A stretch of DNA of 64,000 nt, from positions 186,001 through 250,000 of the forward strand of contig JADFZL010000001.1 of assembly GCA_015232575.1 (NCBI GenBank), given 5' to 3'. Under the pieces are notes generated by a model. The model ran no database searches. It had not been told where the DNA came from and was given only the letters and a program-made list of their open reading frames with translations. Position numbers and translations under genes: made by a program. Positions 43,704 to 53,303 of this stretch are shown in pieces. Numbering within the stretch: the stretch's first letter is position 1; each line of letters opens with the position of its first letter. Source of the stretch: Candidatus Rifleibacteriota bacterium (lineage in GTDB: Bacteria; Muiribacteriota; Ozemobacteria; Ozemobacterales; Ozemobacteraceae).

Positions 43704-45038
43704 ATGTATTCATTTGCGTCAATTCCCGATGATCTGAAAACCGGAAAAGCTTCTCTGGGCATCGTAGGCTTGGGATATGTCGGTCTTCCGCTCGCCCATG
43801 CTTTTGCGAAAAAATACCGTGTTGTTGGATATGATTGCAATCAGAAAAAGATTGAAATCATGACGGCTGGAATAGACCCTACCGGCGAAGTCCCCGAAGG
43901 CGGTCTGAAAGAAGTAAAAATTGAATTTTCTTCTGACCCGGAAAGCCTGAGTGGTTGTCGTTTTATCATCGTTGCTGTTCCCACACCGGTAGATAAAAAT
44001 AAGAGACCCGATCTCACGCCGCTTATTAAATCTTCTGAGAGTGTTGGGAAGGTATTGCGTCCTGGAACGGTTGTTGTTTATGAATCGACAGTTTATCCCG
44101 GAGTTACCGAAGATGAGTGTGTACCAATACTTTGCAGGGAGTCCGGCCTCAACTACATGACGGATTTCAAGGTCGGCTATAGTCCTGAACGCATAAATCC
44201 GGGTGATAAAGAACATCGACTTGAAACAATAAAAAAAGTGGTGTCCGGCTGTGATGCAGAATCCTCAAAGATTGTCGCAGAAGTATACGCTGAAATTATC
44301 AAAGCAGGTGTATTTCCGGCTTCTTCAATTAAAGTTGCGGAAGCAGCAAAAGTCATTGAAAATACACAACGTGATTTGAATATTGCTTTAATGAACGAAC
44401 TTTCAATAATTTTCCACAAAATGGGAATTGATACACTTGAGGTTCTCGCTGCGGCAGGAACAAAGTGGAACTTCCTGAAATTCTTCCCCGGTCTTGTCGG
44501 CGGTCACTGCATCGGTGTCGATCCTTATTATCTGACGTACAAGTCAGAAGAGCTGGGTTATCATCCTGAAGTAATACTCGCAGGCCGCAGAATCAATGAT
44601 GGCATGGGCAAATTTGTTGCGGAAAACACTGTCAAAGAAATGATAAGAGCTGGAAAAACAATAAAAGGTGCCAGAAGCCTCATTATGGGTCTTACGTTCA
44701 AAGAAAATGTCTCTGATCTTCGAAATACCCGCGTTGTCGATATTATAAGTGAATTGAAAGACTACGGAGTTTCTTCGGACGTCTTCGACCCACTCGCAGA
44801 CCCGAAAGAAGCTGAGGAAGAGTATGGAATACAAAATATTGTATCCCTAAGCGATATAAACAAAAAATACGATTCGGTAATTATCGCAGTATCACATTCC
44901 ATCTTCCGCGAAATAGCCATTGAGAAACTTGCAGATCTTTCATCCAGAGACGATGGAAAGCCTGTAATGATCGATGCAAGAGGCATGTTCGACAAAGTTT
45001 CTGCCGAAAACGCTGATTTTCAGTATTGGCGTCTGTAA
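43704..45038 (+). CDS. UDP-N-acetylhexosamine 6-dehydrogenase (WbpO/TviB/WbpA-type), copy 2
   Basis: A 444-residue paralogue of the dehydrogenase at 41540. It keeps [49 protein letters not shown] and catalytic Cys269 in [12 protein letters not shown]. It differs mainly near the N-terminus, where the family TLEV-type segment reads PTGEVPEGG, and near the C-terminus. The acetyltransferase gene starts just after it, its GTG being 23 bases past the stop, so this copy is the likely source of the UDP-uronic acid for the WbpB/D branch. The first copy may serve a different hexosamine. Confidence 0.9.
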   Translation: MYSFASIPDDLKTGKASLGIVGLGYVGLPLAHAFAKKYRVVGYDCNQKKIEIMTAGIDPTGEVPEGGLKEVKIEFSSDPESLSGCRFIIVAVPTPVDKNKRPDLTPLIKSSESVGKVLRPGTVVVYESTVYPGVTEDECVPILCRESGLNYMTDFKVGYSPERINPGDKEHRLETIKKVVSGCDAESSKIVAEVYAEIIKAGVFPASSIKVAEAAKVIENTQRDLNIALMNELSIIFHKMGIDTLEVLAAAGTKWNFLKFFPGLVGGHCIGVDPYYLTYKSEELGYHPEVILAGRRINDGMGKFVAENTVKEMIRAGKTIKGARSLIMGLTFKENVSDLRNTRVVDIISELKDYGVSSDVFDPLADPKEAEEEYGIQNIVSLSDINKKYDSVIIAVSHSIFREIAIEKLADLSSRDDGKPVMIDARGMFDKVSAENADFQYWRL

Positions 45039-45061
45039 TTTTACAAACAAGGCTAAAAATC

Positions 45062-45652
45062 GTGAGTGAAAAAAATTTTTTCGTACATGAGTCATCATAT
45101 ATTGATGAAGGTGTAATAATCGGGCAGGGAACCAAGATCTGGCATTTTTCCCACATCATGAAAGGTTCCAAGATCGGTGAAAACTGCAATTTCGGCCAAA
45201 ATGTGGTTATGGGTCCGAATGTAACCGCTGGTAACAATGTCAAAATTCAAAACAATGTATCAGTATATGATGGGGTTGAGTTGGAAGATGATGTATTCTG
45301 CGGGCCATCAATGGTTTTTACGAATGTTATTAATCCTCGAAGTCATATTCTTCGCAAACATGAATACAAAAAAACGCTTGTAAAAAGAGGTGCATCGATA
45401 GGTGCCAATGCAACCATTGTTTGTGGCCACACTCTTGGCAGATATTGTTTCATTGGTGCCGGTGCAGTTGTTACAAAAGATGTCCCGGATTATGCACTTA
45501 TCATCGGAAACCCGGGAAGAGTAGCCGGATGGGTTTGTCAATGCGGGGTTAGACTTCATTCAGCGACCTCCAAAGAAAATATTTTTCTGACTTGTCAGGC
45601 GTGTAAATCAAAATATTCTTTTGATGCAGGAAAATTATCAGAAATTATTTAA
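45062..45652 (+). CDS. WbpD-type N-acetyltransferase (left-handed beta-helix, zinc-ribbon tail)
   Basis: About 196 residues from a GTG at 45062, chosen because AAGG lies nine bases upstream; an earlier TTG would lie inside the dehydrogenase gene. The middle is a hexapeptide-repeat beta-helix (VIIGQGTKIWHFSHIMKGSKIG, IGANATIVCGHTLGRYCFIGAGAVV). Such enzymes acetylate the 3-amino group of UDP-2-acetamido-3-amino-glucuronate in WbpA/B/E/D pathways. The C-terminus carries two Cys pairs (CQCG, CQAC), the zinc-ribbon tail seen in this subfamily. Its pathway partner WbpB-like gene is 18 kb away at 63028, with the legionaminic cassette between them. Confidence 0.85.
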   Translation: MSEKNFFVHESSYIDEGVIIGQGTKIWHFSHIMKGSKIGENCNFGQNVVMGPNVTAGNNVKIQNNVSVYDGVELEDDVFCGPSMVFTNVINPRSHILRKHEYKKTLVKRGASIGANATIVCGHTLGRYCFIGAGAVVTKDVPDYALIIGNPGRVAGWVCQCGVRLHSATSKENIFLTCQACKSKYSFDAGKLSEII

Positions 45653-45987
45653 CTTTCTTCAGGAAAAGAATGCAGAATTCTCACTCAGAAAGTTTGTTGA
45701 TTCGAACTGAATTGTTTGTCAAGTCTTGAAATAATTCAACGCCCTCATATTTTAAGCAACAAAAAAATATTTTCAGTGGCATGCTTTATAAGAGGTGACT
45801 TATAGAATGTTTTCTGACGTGAATTCTTCCCTTAAAAAATGACGTTCTATTTTTCAATCTAGTATCGGAAAATATATTGAAAATGGGTCTTTTGAAGATA
45901 GATTATTAACTTGTTAACAGTTGCATTTTTTATTGAAATAGTCATAAAAGTGGAAATTTTTGAGCGAGAACAAGAGATAAAAAACAT
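45653..45987. other. Intergenic region before legB
   Basis: Strongly AT-rich. No gene is seen. A small TATAAG...CTTATA inverted repeat occurs near 45790-45805. It probably holds the promoter of the leg cassette, though no clear -35/-10 pair stood out. Confidence 0.4.
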
Positions 45988-46998
45988 ATGAATTTATGTG
46001 GAAAAAAAGTTTTAGTTACTGGTTCTGATGGCTTTATAGGCTCTCATTTAACGGAAGAACTGGTAAAAATGGGGTGTTCTGTCCGGGCATTTGTATTTTA
46101 TAATTCATTTAATTCAAGAGGTTGGCTGGATGATGTCAGTCCGGACATTCAAAAGAGTATTGACTTTTTTGCCGGTGACATTCGAGACCCGTATGGAGTA
46201 AGAACAGCAGTAAAGGGATGCGACGTTGTTTTCCATTTGGCTGCCTTGATTGCAATACCTTTTTCATACCATTCACCTGATAGTTACATAGACACAAATG
46301 TAAAAGGGACACTGAATATTCTTCAGGCGGCGAGGGATCTGAACATCTCAAAAGTAGTACAGACTTCAACCAGCGAAGTTTATGGTACCGCTCGCTTTGT
46401 TCCAATCACCGAAGCCCATCCACTTCAGGGACAGTCGCCATATTCAGCCTCAAAAATAGCAGCAGACGCGTTGGCAATGTCGTTTTTCTACTCATTTAAT
46501 ACACCAGTATCTATAATCAGGCCCTTTAACACTTACGGTCCGAGGCAATCAGCGAGAGCTATCATTCCTACAGTAATTTCTCAGATTGCCTCAGGAAAAA
46601 AACAAATTGTCATTGGTTCAACACATCCCACTAGAGATTTAAATTTTATCTCCGATACAATTGACGGCTTTATAAAATTTGCAGAATCGGACAGTTCAAT
46701 TGGTGAAACGATGAACATCGGAAGCAATTTTGAAGTATCAATAGGAGACCTGGTTAAAATTATTTCAAAAACAATGGCGGCAGATATTGAGATCATTTCA
46801 TCAAAAGAACGATTAAGACCCTCTAACAGTGAAGTAGAAAGACTTTGGGCAGACAATTCAAAGGCCAGGGATTTGTTAAAATGGCATCCTGAGTTTGCCG
46901 GAATAGAAGGCCTGAAAAAAGGTCTGAAAATTACCGCAGATTGGTTTGGAAAAGCAGAAAATCTGAAAAAGTACAAAACAGATCTTTATAATATATGA
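45988..46998 (+). CDS. legB: NDP-N-acetylglucosamine 4,6-dehydratase LegB
   Basis: A 336-residue extended SDR. The NAD site VTGSDGFIGSH, the catalytic YSASK motif (SPYSASKIAADALA) and the substrate motif RPFNTYGPRQSARAIIPT are those of LegB-type dehydratases. These open legionaminic acid synthesis by converting GDP- or UDP-GlcNAc to the 4-keto-6-deoxy sugar. The RDLNFISDT segment before the C-terminal domain is also typical. The stop overlaps the start of legC by four bases, and the whole set to legF follows in pathway-like order. The nearby PtmE-like nucleotidyltransferase argues for a GDP-linked substrate. Confidence 0.9.
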   Translation: MNLCGKKVLVTGSDGFIGSHLTEELVKMGCSVRAFVFYNSFNSRGWLDDVSPDIQKSIDFFAGDIRDPYGVRTAVKGCDVVFHLAALIAIPFSYHSPDSYIDTNVKGTLNILQAARDLNISKVVQTSTSEVYGTARFVPITEAHPLQGQSPYSASKIAADALAMSFFYSFNTPVSIIRPFNTYGPRQSARAIIPTVISQIASGKKQIVIGSTHPTRDLNFISDTIDGFIKFAESDSSIGETMNIGSNFEVSIGDLVKIISKTMAADIEIISSKERLRPSNSEVERLWADNSKARDLLKWHPEFAGIEGLKKGLKITADWFGKAENLKKYKTDLYNI

Positions 46999-48170
46999 AA
47001 AACAATGTCATTGAAAAAGTAGTCAGTGCAATTTTATCAGCTCTTCCAGAAGGGAAAAAATTCTATTCTTTGCACGAACCTTCTTTTGAAGGAAATGAGT
47101 GGAAATATGTCAAGGAATGCCTTGATACTGGCTGGGTTTCATCAGTTGGAAAATTCGTTGATGAATTTGAAAAAAAGCTTGCAGAATTTACCGGCGCAAA
47201 GATCGCAGTAGCAGCAGTAAATGGTACTTCCGCTCTCCAGATTTGCCTTAAACTTATTGGTGTTTCAAATGGGGATGAAGTACTTACAAGTGCCCTGACA
47301 TTTGTTGCAACTTCAAATGCGATTTCTTATTGTGGTGGAATCCCGCACTTTGTAGATTCTGACTTTTCTACACTGGGCATCTGTACAAAAAAGCTTCGCG
47401 GATATTTGAAAGATATTACTGAAATTAAAAACAATGAGTGCATTAACAAAATAACTGGAAATCGAATTAAGGCGATTGTTCCGATGCATGTATTCGGACA
47501 TCCGGTTGACATGGATCCGTTGATTGAAATAGCTGATGAATTTCACATTGTTGTTGTTGAAGATGCGGCTGAATCTTTGGGTTCATATTATAAAGGCAGA
47601 CATACCGGCACAATTGGAAAAATTGCTGCATTGAGTTTCAACGGAAATAAAACAATAACCACAGGTGGCGGTGGTGCCATCATTACAAATGATATTGAAC
47701 TTGGCAAACTGGCCAAACATTTAACTACTACGGCAAAAGTTGCACACAAATGGGAGTATTTTCATGATATGTGCGGCTATAACTTCCGGCTTCCCAACAT
47801 TTGTGCCGCATTGGGTTGTGCACAACTCGAACAATTGCCTGCTTTTTTAGATAACAAGAGAAAGCTTGCCGAAAAATATCGCAAGGCTTTTGAAGGCGTT
47901 CCGGAAGTAAGTTTTTTCACAGAGCCTTCTTATGGAAAAAGTAATTACTGGTTAAATACTATCGTTTTAAAAGAAGATTTTATTTCTTTGAGAGATGAGC
48001 TTCTTGAAAAGACAAATTCAATGGGAATTCAAACCAGACCTGCGTGGTGTTTGAATTCTTCGTTGCCAATGTATCAGAATTGCCCGAAAATGATTCTTTC
48101 AACAGCAGAAATACTTGAGAAAAGTCTAATAAATATTCCGAGCAGTCAAAACTTGTTTCAAAAATTATAG
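46995..48170 (+). CDS. legC: LegC-type PLP aminotransferase
   Basis: A 391-residue DegT/DnrJ/EryC1/StrS-family sugar aminotransferase that converts the 4-keto sugar from LegB to a 4-amino sugar. The N-terminal helical extension (VVSAILSALPEGKKFYSLHEPSFEGNEW) is characteristic of LegC. PLP-lysine is Lys219 in FNGNKTITTGGGG, and the VVEDAAESLGS motif carries the Asp that holds the pyridine nitrogen. The start overlaps legB by four bases. Only 20 bases separate it from legG. Confidence 0.9.
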   Translation: MKNNVIEKVVSAILSALPEGKKFYSLHEPSFEGNEWKYVKECLDTGWVSSVGKFVDEFEKKLAEFTGAKIAVAAVNGTSALQICLKLIGVSNGDEVLTSALTFVATSNAISYCGGIPHFVDSDFSTLGICTKKLRGYLKDITEIKNNECINKITGNRIKAIVPMHVFGHPVDMDPLIEIADEFHIVVVEDAAESLGSYYKGRHTGTIGKIAALSFNGNKTITTGGGGAIITNDIELGKLAKHLTTTAKVAHKWEYFHDMCGYNFRLPNICAALGCAQLEQLPAFLDNKRKLAEKYRKAFEGVPEVSFFTEPSYGKSNYWLNTIVLKEDFISLRDELLEKTNSMGIQTRPAWCLNSSLPMYQNCPKMILSTAEILEKSLINIPSSQNLFQKL

Positions 48171-48190
48171 ACTGATATTATGAAAAAATT

Positions 48191-49351
48191 ATGAAGAAAC
48201 GGAAAATTTGTATTATTTCAGGTTCAAGGGCTGATTATGGGCTTTTGTACTGGGTAATAAAAGAACTGCAGTTTTCCACTTTGCTGGAGCCCCTTCTTGT
48301 TGTAACCGGAATGCACTTGTCACATGAATTTGGCTCGACGGTTTCAGAAATTGAAAAAGATAATTTTCGAATCGACTCGCGGGTTGAGATGCTTTTGTCG
48401 AGTGATTCATCTGCAGGAGTGGCAAAATCGGTAGGCTTGGGAGTAATTGGGTTTTCTGATTCTTTCTCGCTGTTGAAACCTGATCTGATCCTGATTCTCG
48501 GAGATCGTTTTGAAATTTTTGCTGCAGTTCAGACTGCGCTTTTTCAAAAAATTCCTGTTGCGCATATTGCCGGTGGAGATATTACAGAAGGCGCTTTTGA
48601 CGAATCAATCAGACATTCGATATCCAAGATGTCTCATATTCATTTTCCAACAAATGAACAAGCGCGACACAGACTCATGCTTATGGGTGAAAACCCCAAG
48701 TATATATTTAACGTTGGCAGTCCTGGAATAGATTATATAAAGCGAATGAATGTCATTTCAAGAGCTGAACTTGAAAAACAGTTAAATGTCAGCCTCAGAG
48801 AAAAAAATATTCTTATAACGCTCCATCCAACAACTATCGGAAAACAAAAGGATATTGACATTGTTAATGCTTTACTGGATGCGTTGAGTGAACTGGATGA
48901 AAAATTTGGTCTGATATTTACTTTATCCAACGCTGATCCTGCTGGAAGAATGATTTCTGAAAGAGTCAGAAAATTTGTTGAAAAAAAAACAAATGCGTGG
49001 GCATTCCAGTCTCTCGGACAGCATTTATTTTTAAATCTCCTTTCCAATGTTAATATGGTGGTAGGAAATTCATCAAGCGGTTTATACGAAGCTCCTTCAT
49101 TTAAAATTCCGACAGTAAATATTGGTGAAAGGCAGAGGGGCCGACTTCGGGCAAGTTCTGTAATTGATTGTTTTCCCTCTTCCAATGATATTCAAAAAGC
49201 AATCAATTCCGCCATGCAGCTTGATTGCAGTCAAGTCATTAATCCCTATGGTGAAGGTAATTCATCTAGGGAAATTCGCAGAATTCTTGAATCTATCGAT
49301 GATTATAACTCTCTTTTGAGCAAACATTTTTATATTCAGAAAGAGGAGTAA
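48191..49351 (+). CDS. legG: NDP-sugar hydrolysing 2-epimerase LegG (NeuC-like)
   Basis: A 386-residue GT-B-fold enzyme of the UDP-GlcNAc 2-epimerase/NeuC family. It inverts C2 of the 2,4-diacetamido sugar and releases the nucleotide, giving the free 6-deoxy-mannose sugar used by the synthase. Motifs include ISGSRADYGLLYWVIKEL at the N-terminus, LGDRFEIFAA, HIAGGDITEGAFDESIRHSISKMSHIHF, and GNSSSGLYEAP near the C-terminus. The next gene begins immediately at its stop codon. Only the leg context distinguishes LegG from sialic-acid NeuC. Confidence 0.88.
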   Translation: MKKRKICIISGSRADYGLLYWVIKELQFSTLLEPLLVVTGMHLSHEFGSTVSEIEKDNFRIDSRVEMLLSSDSSAGVAKSVGLGVIGFSDSFSLLKPDLILILGDRFEIFAAVQTALFQKIPVAHIAGGDITEGAFDESIRHSISKMSHIHFPTNEQARHRLMLMGENPKYIFNVGSPGIDYIKRMNVISRAELEKQLNVSLREKNILITLHPTTIGKQKDIDIVNALLDALSELDEKFGLIFTLSNADPAGRMISERVRKFVEKKTNAWAFQSLGQHLFLNLLSNVNMVVGNSSSGLYEAPSFKIPTVNIGERQRGRLRASSVIDCFPSSNDIQKAINSAMQLDCSQVINPYGEGNSSREIRRILESIDDYNSLLSKHFYIQKEE

Positions 49352-50425
49352 ATGAAGAAAGTTTATATTATTGCCGAAGCCGGTGTTAATCACAACGGGA
49401 ATCTTGAAATGGCATTTAAATTGATTGATTCTGCTTTAAAAGCAGGCGTTGATGCAGTGAAATTTCAGACATTTAAAGCCAGTGAAATTGTGACCAAACT
49501 TGTGCCAAAGGCAGAATATCAGAAAAAACAGACAAATGCTGATGAGACCCAGTTTGAAATGTTGAAAAAGCTGGAACTTGATCAAAGCGCACATCAAAAG
49601 TTGTTTCAATATTGTAAACAAAATAAAATTGAGTTTGTTTCCACTCCTTTTGATGAAAAGAGTCTGTTTCTCTTGAAAGAATTAAGTGTTTCCAAAATTA
49701 AAGTATCTTCCTGTGACCTGACCAACCTTCCTTTTTTGTACAAAGTTGCTCTTTTGAACCTGCCTGTAATACTGTCGACTGGAATGGCAACTTTGCCTGA
49801 AATTGTTCTTGCTCTGGGTGTTCTGGCTTTTGGCTTTCTCAATATGCAAGAGCAACCTTCGCTTGAAGCTTTTAAGAATGCTTATGAATCAAAACCCGGA
49901 AAAATTATACTTAAAAATCAAGTGACCTTGCTTCATTGCACTAGCGAGTACCCAACTCCCTACAGGGAAGTTAATCTGCTGGCAATGGAAACACTCCGAA
50001 AAGAATTTGATCTTAACACTGGTTATTCGGATCATACCCAGGGAATAGCTGTTTCAGTGGCAGCTGTAGCGATGGGCGCATCAGTTATAGAAAAACATTT
50101 TACGCTTGACAAAAACCTCCCAGGACCAGATCATAAAGCTTCTCTTGAACCTGATGAATTAAAAGAAATGGTTTCTGAGATCAGGCACGTTGAAGAAGCT
50201 CTTGGAAGCTACGAAAAAAAGCCTTCTTTTTCTGAAATAAATAATCTATTGGTTGTCAGAAAAAGTATTGTTGCTTCAAAGAATATTAGTGCGGGTGAGC
50301 TTTTCACTCATGAAAATATTTCAATAAAAAGACCAGGCAACGGGCTTTCCCCGAAAAATTTCTGGAAAATTCTTGGTTGCCCGGCTCCAAGAGATTTTTT
50401 TGTAGATGAACTGATTGAATTATGA
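49352..50425 (+). CDS. legI: N,N'-diacetyllegionaminate synthase LegI (NeuB family)
   Basis: A 357-residue PEP-dependent nonulosonic acid synthase. The TIM-barrel domain shows IAEAGVNHNGNLEMAFKLID, VDAVKFQTF, STPFDEKSLF, LSTGMATLPEI, LHCTSEYPTP and YSDHTQGIAVSVAAVAMGA, followed by EKHFTLDKNLPGPDHKASL. A C-terminal SAF antifreeze-like domain (about 295-357) contains RKSIVASKNISAGE and KRPGNGLSP. It condenses the diacetamido hexose with PEP. It has no gap to legG and overlaps the acetyltransferase gene by four bases. Confidence 0.9.
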   Translation: MKKVYIIAEAGVNHNGNLEMAFKLIDSALKAGVDAVKFQTFKASEIVTKLVPKAEYQKKQTNADETQFEMLKKLELDQSAHQKLFQYCKQNKIEFVSTPFDEKSLFLLKELSVSKIKVSSCDLTNLPFLYKVALLNLPVILSTGMATLPEIVLALGVLAFGFLNMQEQPSLEAFKNAYESKPGKIILKNQVTLLHCTSEYPTPYREVNLLAMETLRKEFDLNTGYSDHTQGIAVSVAAVAMGASVIEKHFTLDKNLPGPDHKASLEPDELKEMVSEIRHVEEALGSYEKKPSFSEINNLLVVRKSIVASKNISAGELFTHENISIKRPGNGLSPKNFWKILGCPAPRDFFVDELIEL

Positions 50426-51417
50426 ACGAAAACTCTAGACTGATTATTCTTGGTGCGGGCGGTCATGCAAAAGTATTGATAGAAACCCTTCAGAAAATGG
50501 AACAAAGGGTCAGCGGAATTGCCACACCGGAAGTTTTACCAGATAATGTTTTTGAGGGAATTCCGGTTATCGGCAACGATGATACCATTCTGTCCATTCC
50601 CAGAGATCAGGTTAAACTGGTAAACGGCCTTGGATCAACTGGAATACTTGGCAGGCGGAAATCTCTTTACGAAAAATTCAAAACTTTCGGATATGAATTC
50701 TTTTCAGTTATTCATCCATCTGCAGTAATTGCTGCAAACTCAGTTCTCATGGAAGGCGTCCAGATCATGGCAGGAACTGTCATACAACCTGGAAGCAAAA
50801 TCGGCTGCAACACAATAATCAACACAAGAGCTTCTGTTGATCATGATTGTAAAATAGGGAATCATGTACATGTCTCCCCTGGTGTAACCTTATCAGGCGG
50901 AGTGGAAATAGATGATTGTACTCACATCGGAACAGGGGCAAATGTCATACAGTATCTGAAAATTGGCCGAAACAGCCTTATCGGTGCCGGAGCACTGGTT
51001 ATCAGAAACGTTCTTGATCAGCAAATGGTGACTGGTGTACCAGCAAAACTCGTTAAAGCAATAAAAGACTGGCGGAATACCCGAATGGGTCCGGGTACAA
51101 TTATCAGGGAAGCAATAAAGATAATTGATTCGGAAGCACTGAGAATAGGTCTGATCGTTGAAAACGATGATATTCTTCTGGGAACGGTTACAGATGGCGA
51201 TATAAGAAGAGCCATCCTCAGAGGTGTATCACTTGATGCAGAAGTTTCCTCAATTATGAATTCCAAACCTGTTGTTGCAAGGGAATACGAGTCAAGTGAA
51301 CGTATTTTAGCATTAATGAAAAACAAATCTGTTTACCAGATTCCGGTAATTGAAAATCAGGGAAGAATCATCAGAGTTGAACTTCTGGAAAATTTTGTTT
51401 ATTCTAATCTTCTTTAG
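50422..51417 (+). CDS. NeuD/PglD-type acyltransferase fused to CBS domains (LegH-like)
   Basis: A 331-residue fusion. Residues 1-210 are a NeuD/PglD-type acetyltransferase: N-terminal Rossmann-like LIILGAGGHAKVLIETL and a left-handed beta-helix (MEGVQIMAGTVIQPGSKIG, catalytic His in NTRASVDHDCKIGNHVHVSPG, MVTGVPAK). In the leg pathway such a protein (LegH) N-acetylates the 4-amino group. Residues about 220-331 are a CBS pair (LLGTVTDGDIRRAILRG, SVYQIPVIENQGRI), very like the CBS module at the start of the next gene. This fusion is unusual. It may be nucleotide-regulated, or the CBS part may be a duplicated piece of the neighbour. O-acetylation of the final sugar is an alternative. Confidence 0.82.
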   Translation: MNENSRLIILGAGGHAKVLIETLQKMEQRVSGIATPEVLPDNVFEGIPVIGNDDTILSIPRDQVKLVNGLGSTGILGRRKSLYEKFKTFGYEFFSVIHPSAVIAANSVLMEGVQIMAGTVIQPGSKIGCNTIINTRASVDHDCKIGNHVHVSPGVTLSGGVEIDDCTHIGTGANVIQYLKIGRNSLIGAGALVIRNVLDQQMVTGVPAKLVKAIKDWRNTRMGPGTIIREAIKIIDSEALRIGLIVENDDILLGTVTDGDIRRAILRGVSLDAEVSSIMNSKPVVAREYESSERILALMKNKSVYQIPVIENQGRIIRVELLENFVYSNLL

Positions 51418-51478
51418 AAAGATGTAAATGTTCAGAAATTTTTCCCTTTTTAAATCTTTGATTTAAGGTGAAAATATA

Positions 51479-52573
51479 ATGCTTAAGAATATTCTCATAA
51501 AAGAGCATGAGACAGTCCAGCAGGCGTTAAAAAAGCTTTCTTTGAGCGGAAAAAAGGCACTTTTGGTGGTAGATTCAGAAAATCACCTTCTGGGAACACT
51601 TTCTGATGGAGATATCCGTTTATTTATTCTTTCCGGGCAAAGTATAAAACAAAAAATAACAGAAATTTTCAACAGAAAACCAATTTCAGTAGCAAATGAT
51701 AATTTTCGAATTGAAGACATTAAACATCTCTTTCTGGAACACCTGATTGAATTAATTCCAATTGTAGATGCGGAAAACCATCTAATTGACTATATTACTT
51801 GGAGCAAAGCTTTTTCCGAAGACTCCCACCCGTTTCACCATACTCCACAGCGCAGATTAAAAGTCCCCGTTATCATCATGGCTGGTGGAAAAGGTACCAG
51901 ACTTGAGCCTTTTACCAAAATATTTCCCAAACCCTTAATTCCAATAGGTGAAAAACCTGTTGTAGAATTGATTATTGATGAGTTCAGAAAGTTCAAGGTA
52001 AATGATTTCTATATGACCTTGAATTATAAAGGGGATATGATTGTATCTTATTTTAACAGTATAAAAAAAGAGTACAATTTAAAATTTGTATGGGAAAAAC
52101 AATTTTTGGGAACGGCAGGAAGTATCAAACTACTTTCTGATGAATTAAGCGGCGATTTCATTGTATCCAATTGCGATATTATTGTTCGTGCCGGTTTTGA
52201 TGATGTGGTCAAATTCCACAAGGAAAATCATGCTGCATTAACTGTAATCTCATCTATGCAAAGTTACAAAATTCCCTATGGGGTAGTTCATTTCAAAAAA
52301 GGCGGAAAAGTCCAGGGAATTAAGGAAAAACCTGAGTATACTTTCACTATTAACACCGGCGTATATGTTCTTAACAGGAAAGTACTCAAATATATTCCAG
52401 CGGACATTACCTTTGACATGCCCAGCTTAATTGATGTCCTGATTAAAAACGACGAGAAAGTACTTATGTATCCAATACACGAGGGCAGCTACGTGGACAT
52501 TGGACAATGGGATGAATTTAAACGGGCAACGAAAAAATTAACTTTGGAACGCGAAAATCTGGAAGAAAGGTAA
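51479..52573 (+). CDS. ptmE: CBS-domain sugar-phosphate nucleotidyltransferase (PtmE-like)
   Basis: A 364-residue protein. Residues 1-115 are two CBS motifs (LLVVDSENHLLGTLSDGDIRLFILSG, IELIPIVDAENHLIDYIT) and residues about 128-355 are a nucleotidyltransferase (VPVIIMAGGKGTRLEPFTKIFPKPLIPIGEKP, SNCDIIVRAGFDD, IGQWDEF). This arrangement matches Campylobacter PtmE, the glucosamine-1-phosphate guanylyltransferase feeding GDP-GlcNAc into legionaminic acid synthesis. The base preference cannot be read from sequence. legF follows eight bases later. Confidence 0.87.
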   Translation: MLKNILIKEHETVQQALKKLSLSGKKALLVVDSENHLLGTLSDGDIRLFILSGQSIKQKITEIFNRKPISVANDNFRIEDIKHLFLEHLIELIPIVDAENHLIDYITWSKAFSEDSHPFHHTPQRRLKVPVIIMAGGKGTRLEPFTKIFPKPLIPIGEKPVVELIIDEFRKFKVNDFYMTLNYKGDMIVSYFNSIKKEYNLKFVWEKQFLGTAGSIKLLSDELSGDFIVSNCDIIVRAGFDDVVKFHKENHAALTVISSMQSYKIPYGVVHFKKGGKVQGIKEKPEYTFTINTGVYVLNRKVLKYIPADITFDMPSLIDVLIKNDEKVLMYPIHEGSYVDIGQWDEFKRATKKLTLERENLEER

Positions 52574-52580
52574 AAAAAAT

Positions 52581-53303
52581 ATGTTTCAGGGAAAAAGAAT
52601 TTTGGCAATAATACCCGCAAGGGGTGGGTCAAAAGGCTTGCCAAGAAAAAATATTCTTCCCTTATGTGGTCTTCCTTTGATCGGTTGGCCAATAAATGCG
52701 GCACGCGGGTCAAAATATGTTGACAGAATTATCGTATCAACAGATGATGCTGAAATTGCAGAAAAAGCCACTTCTCTTGGTGCTGAAATACCTTTCCTGC
52801 GTCCACCGGAACTCGCAAGTGATAGCGCAACATCTTTTTCTGTAGTCGAACATGCAGTTAACTTTCACAGGGATAAAGGTGATTTTTTTCATTACATATT
52901 GCTTTTGGAACCTACTTCACCTTTAACTGAATCTTCTGATGTTGACAAAGCCATTGAATTGTTATTTCAAAACCCAAATAATGCCAGTTCAATAGTTGGT
53001 GTCAGTGAAGTTCATTCTTCCCACCCTGATTTTGATTTAATTATTGATTCCGATGGTTTAATAAAACCATATCTTGGTAAAAATTTTTCGGTAAAAAGGC
53101 GACAGGAAATTCAGAAAGTCTATTTTCTTGAAGGTTCACTTTACTTTTCTGAAATCGAAACTTATTTCAATAAACAGACTTTTTATCATGATAAAACTCT
53201 TCCTTATATTGTTCCGAAATGGAAGTCATTCGAAATTGATGATTTTGTTGATTGGGTATGCGTGGAGGCAATTTTGAATAACATAAATAAAATAAAAAAA
53301 TAA
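52581..53303 (+). CDS. legF: CMP-legionaminic/sialic acid synthetase
   Basis: A 240-residue cytidylyltransferase of the NeuA/LegF family that activates a nonulosonic acid with CTP. The signature IIPARGGSKGLPRKNILPLCG and the YILLLEPTSPLTESSDVDKAIE and VKRRQEIQKVYFLEGSLYFSE regions are present. Two bases precede the stop-to-stop closeness with ptmE, so translation is likely coupled. It completes a full CMP-legionaminic acid set. Product CMP-sugar is the donor for a transferase, perhaps the one at 58139. An exact distinction from CMP-Neu5Ac synthetase rests on context. Confidence 0.9.
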   Translation: MFQGKRILAIIPARGGSKGLPRKNILPLCGLPLIGWPINAARGSKYVDRIIVSTDDAEIAEKATSLGAEIPFLRPPELASDSATSFSVVEHAVNFHRDKGDFFHYILLLEPTSPLTESSDVDKAIELLFQNPNNASSIVGVSEVHSSHPDFDLIIDSDGLIKPYLGKNFSVKRRQEIQKVYFLEGSLYFSEIETYFNKQTFYHDKTLPYIVPKWKSFEIDDFVDWVCVEAILNNINKIKK

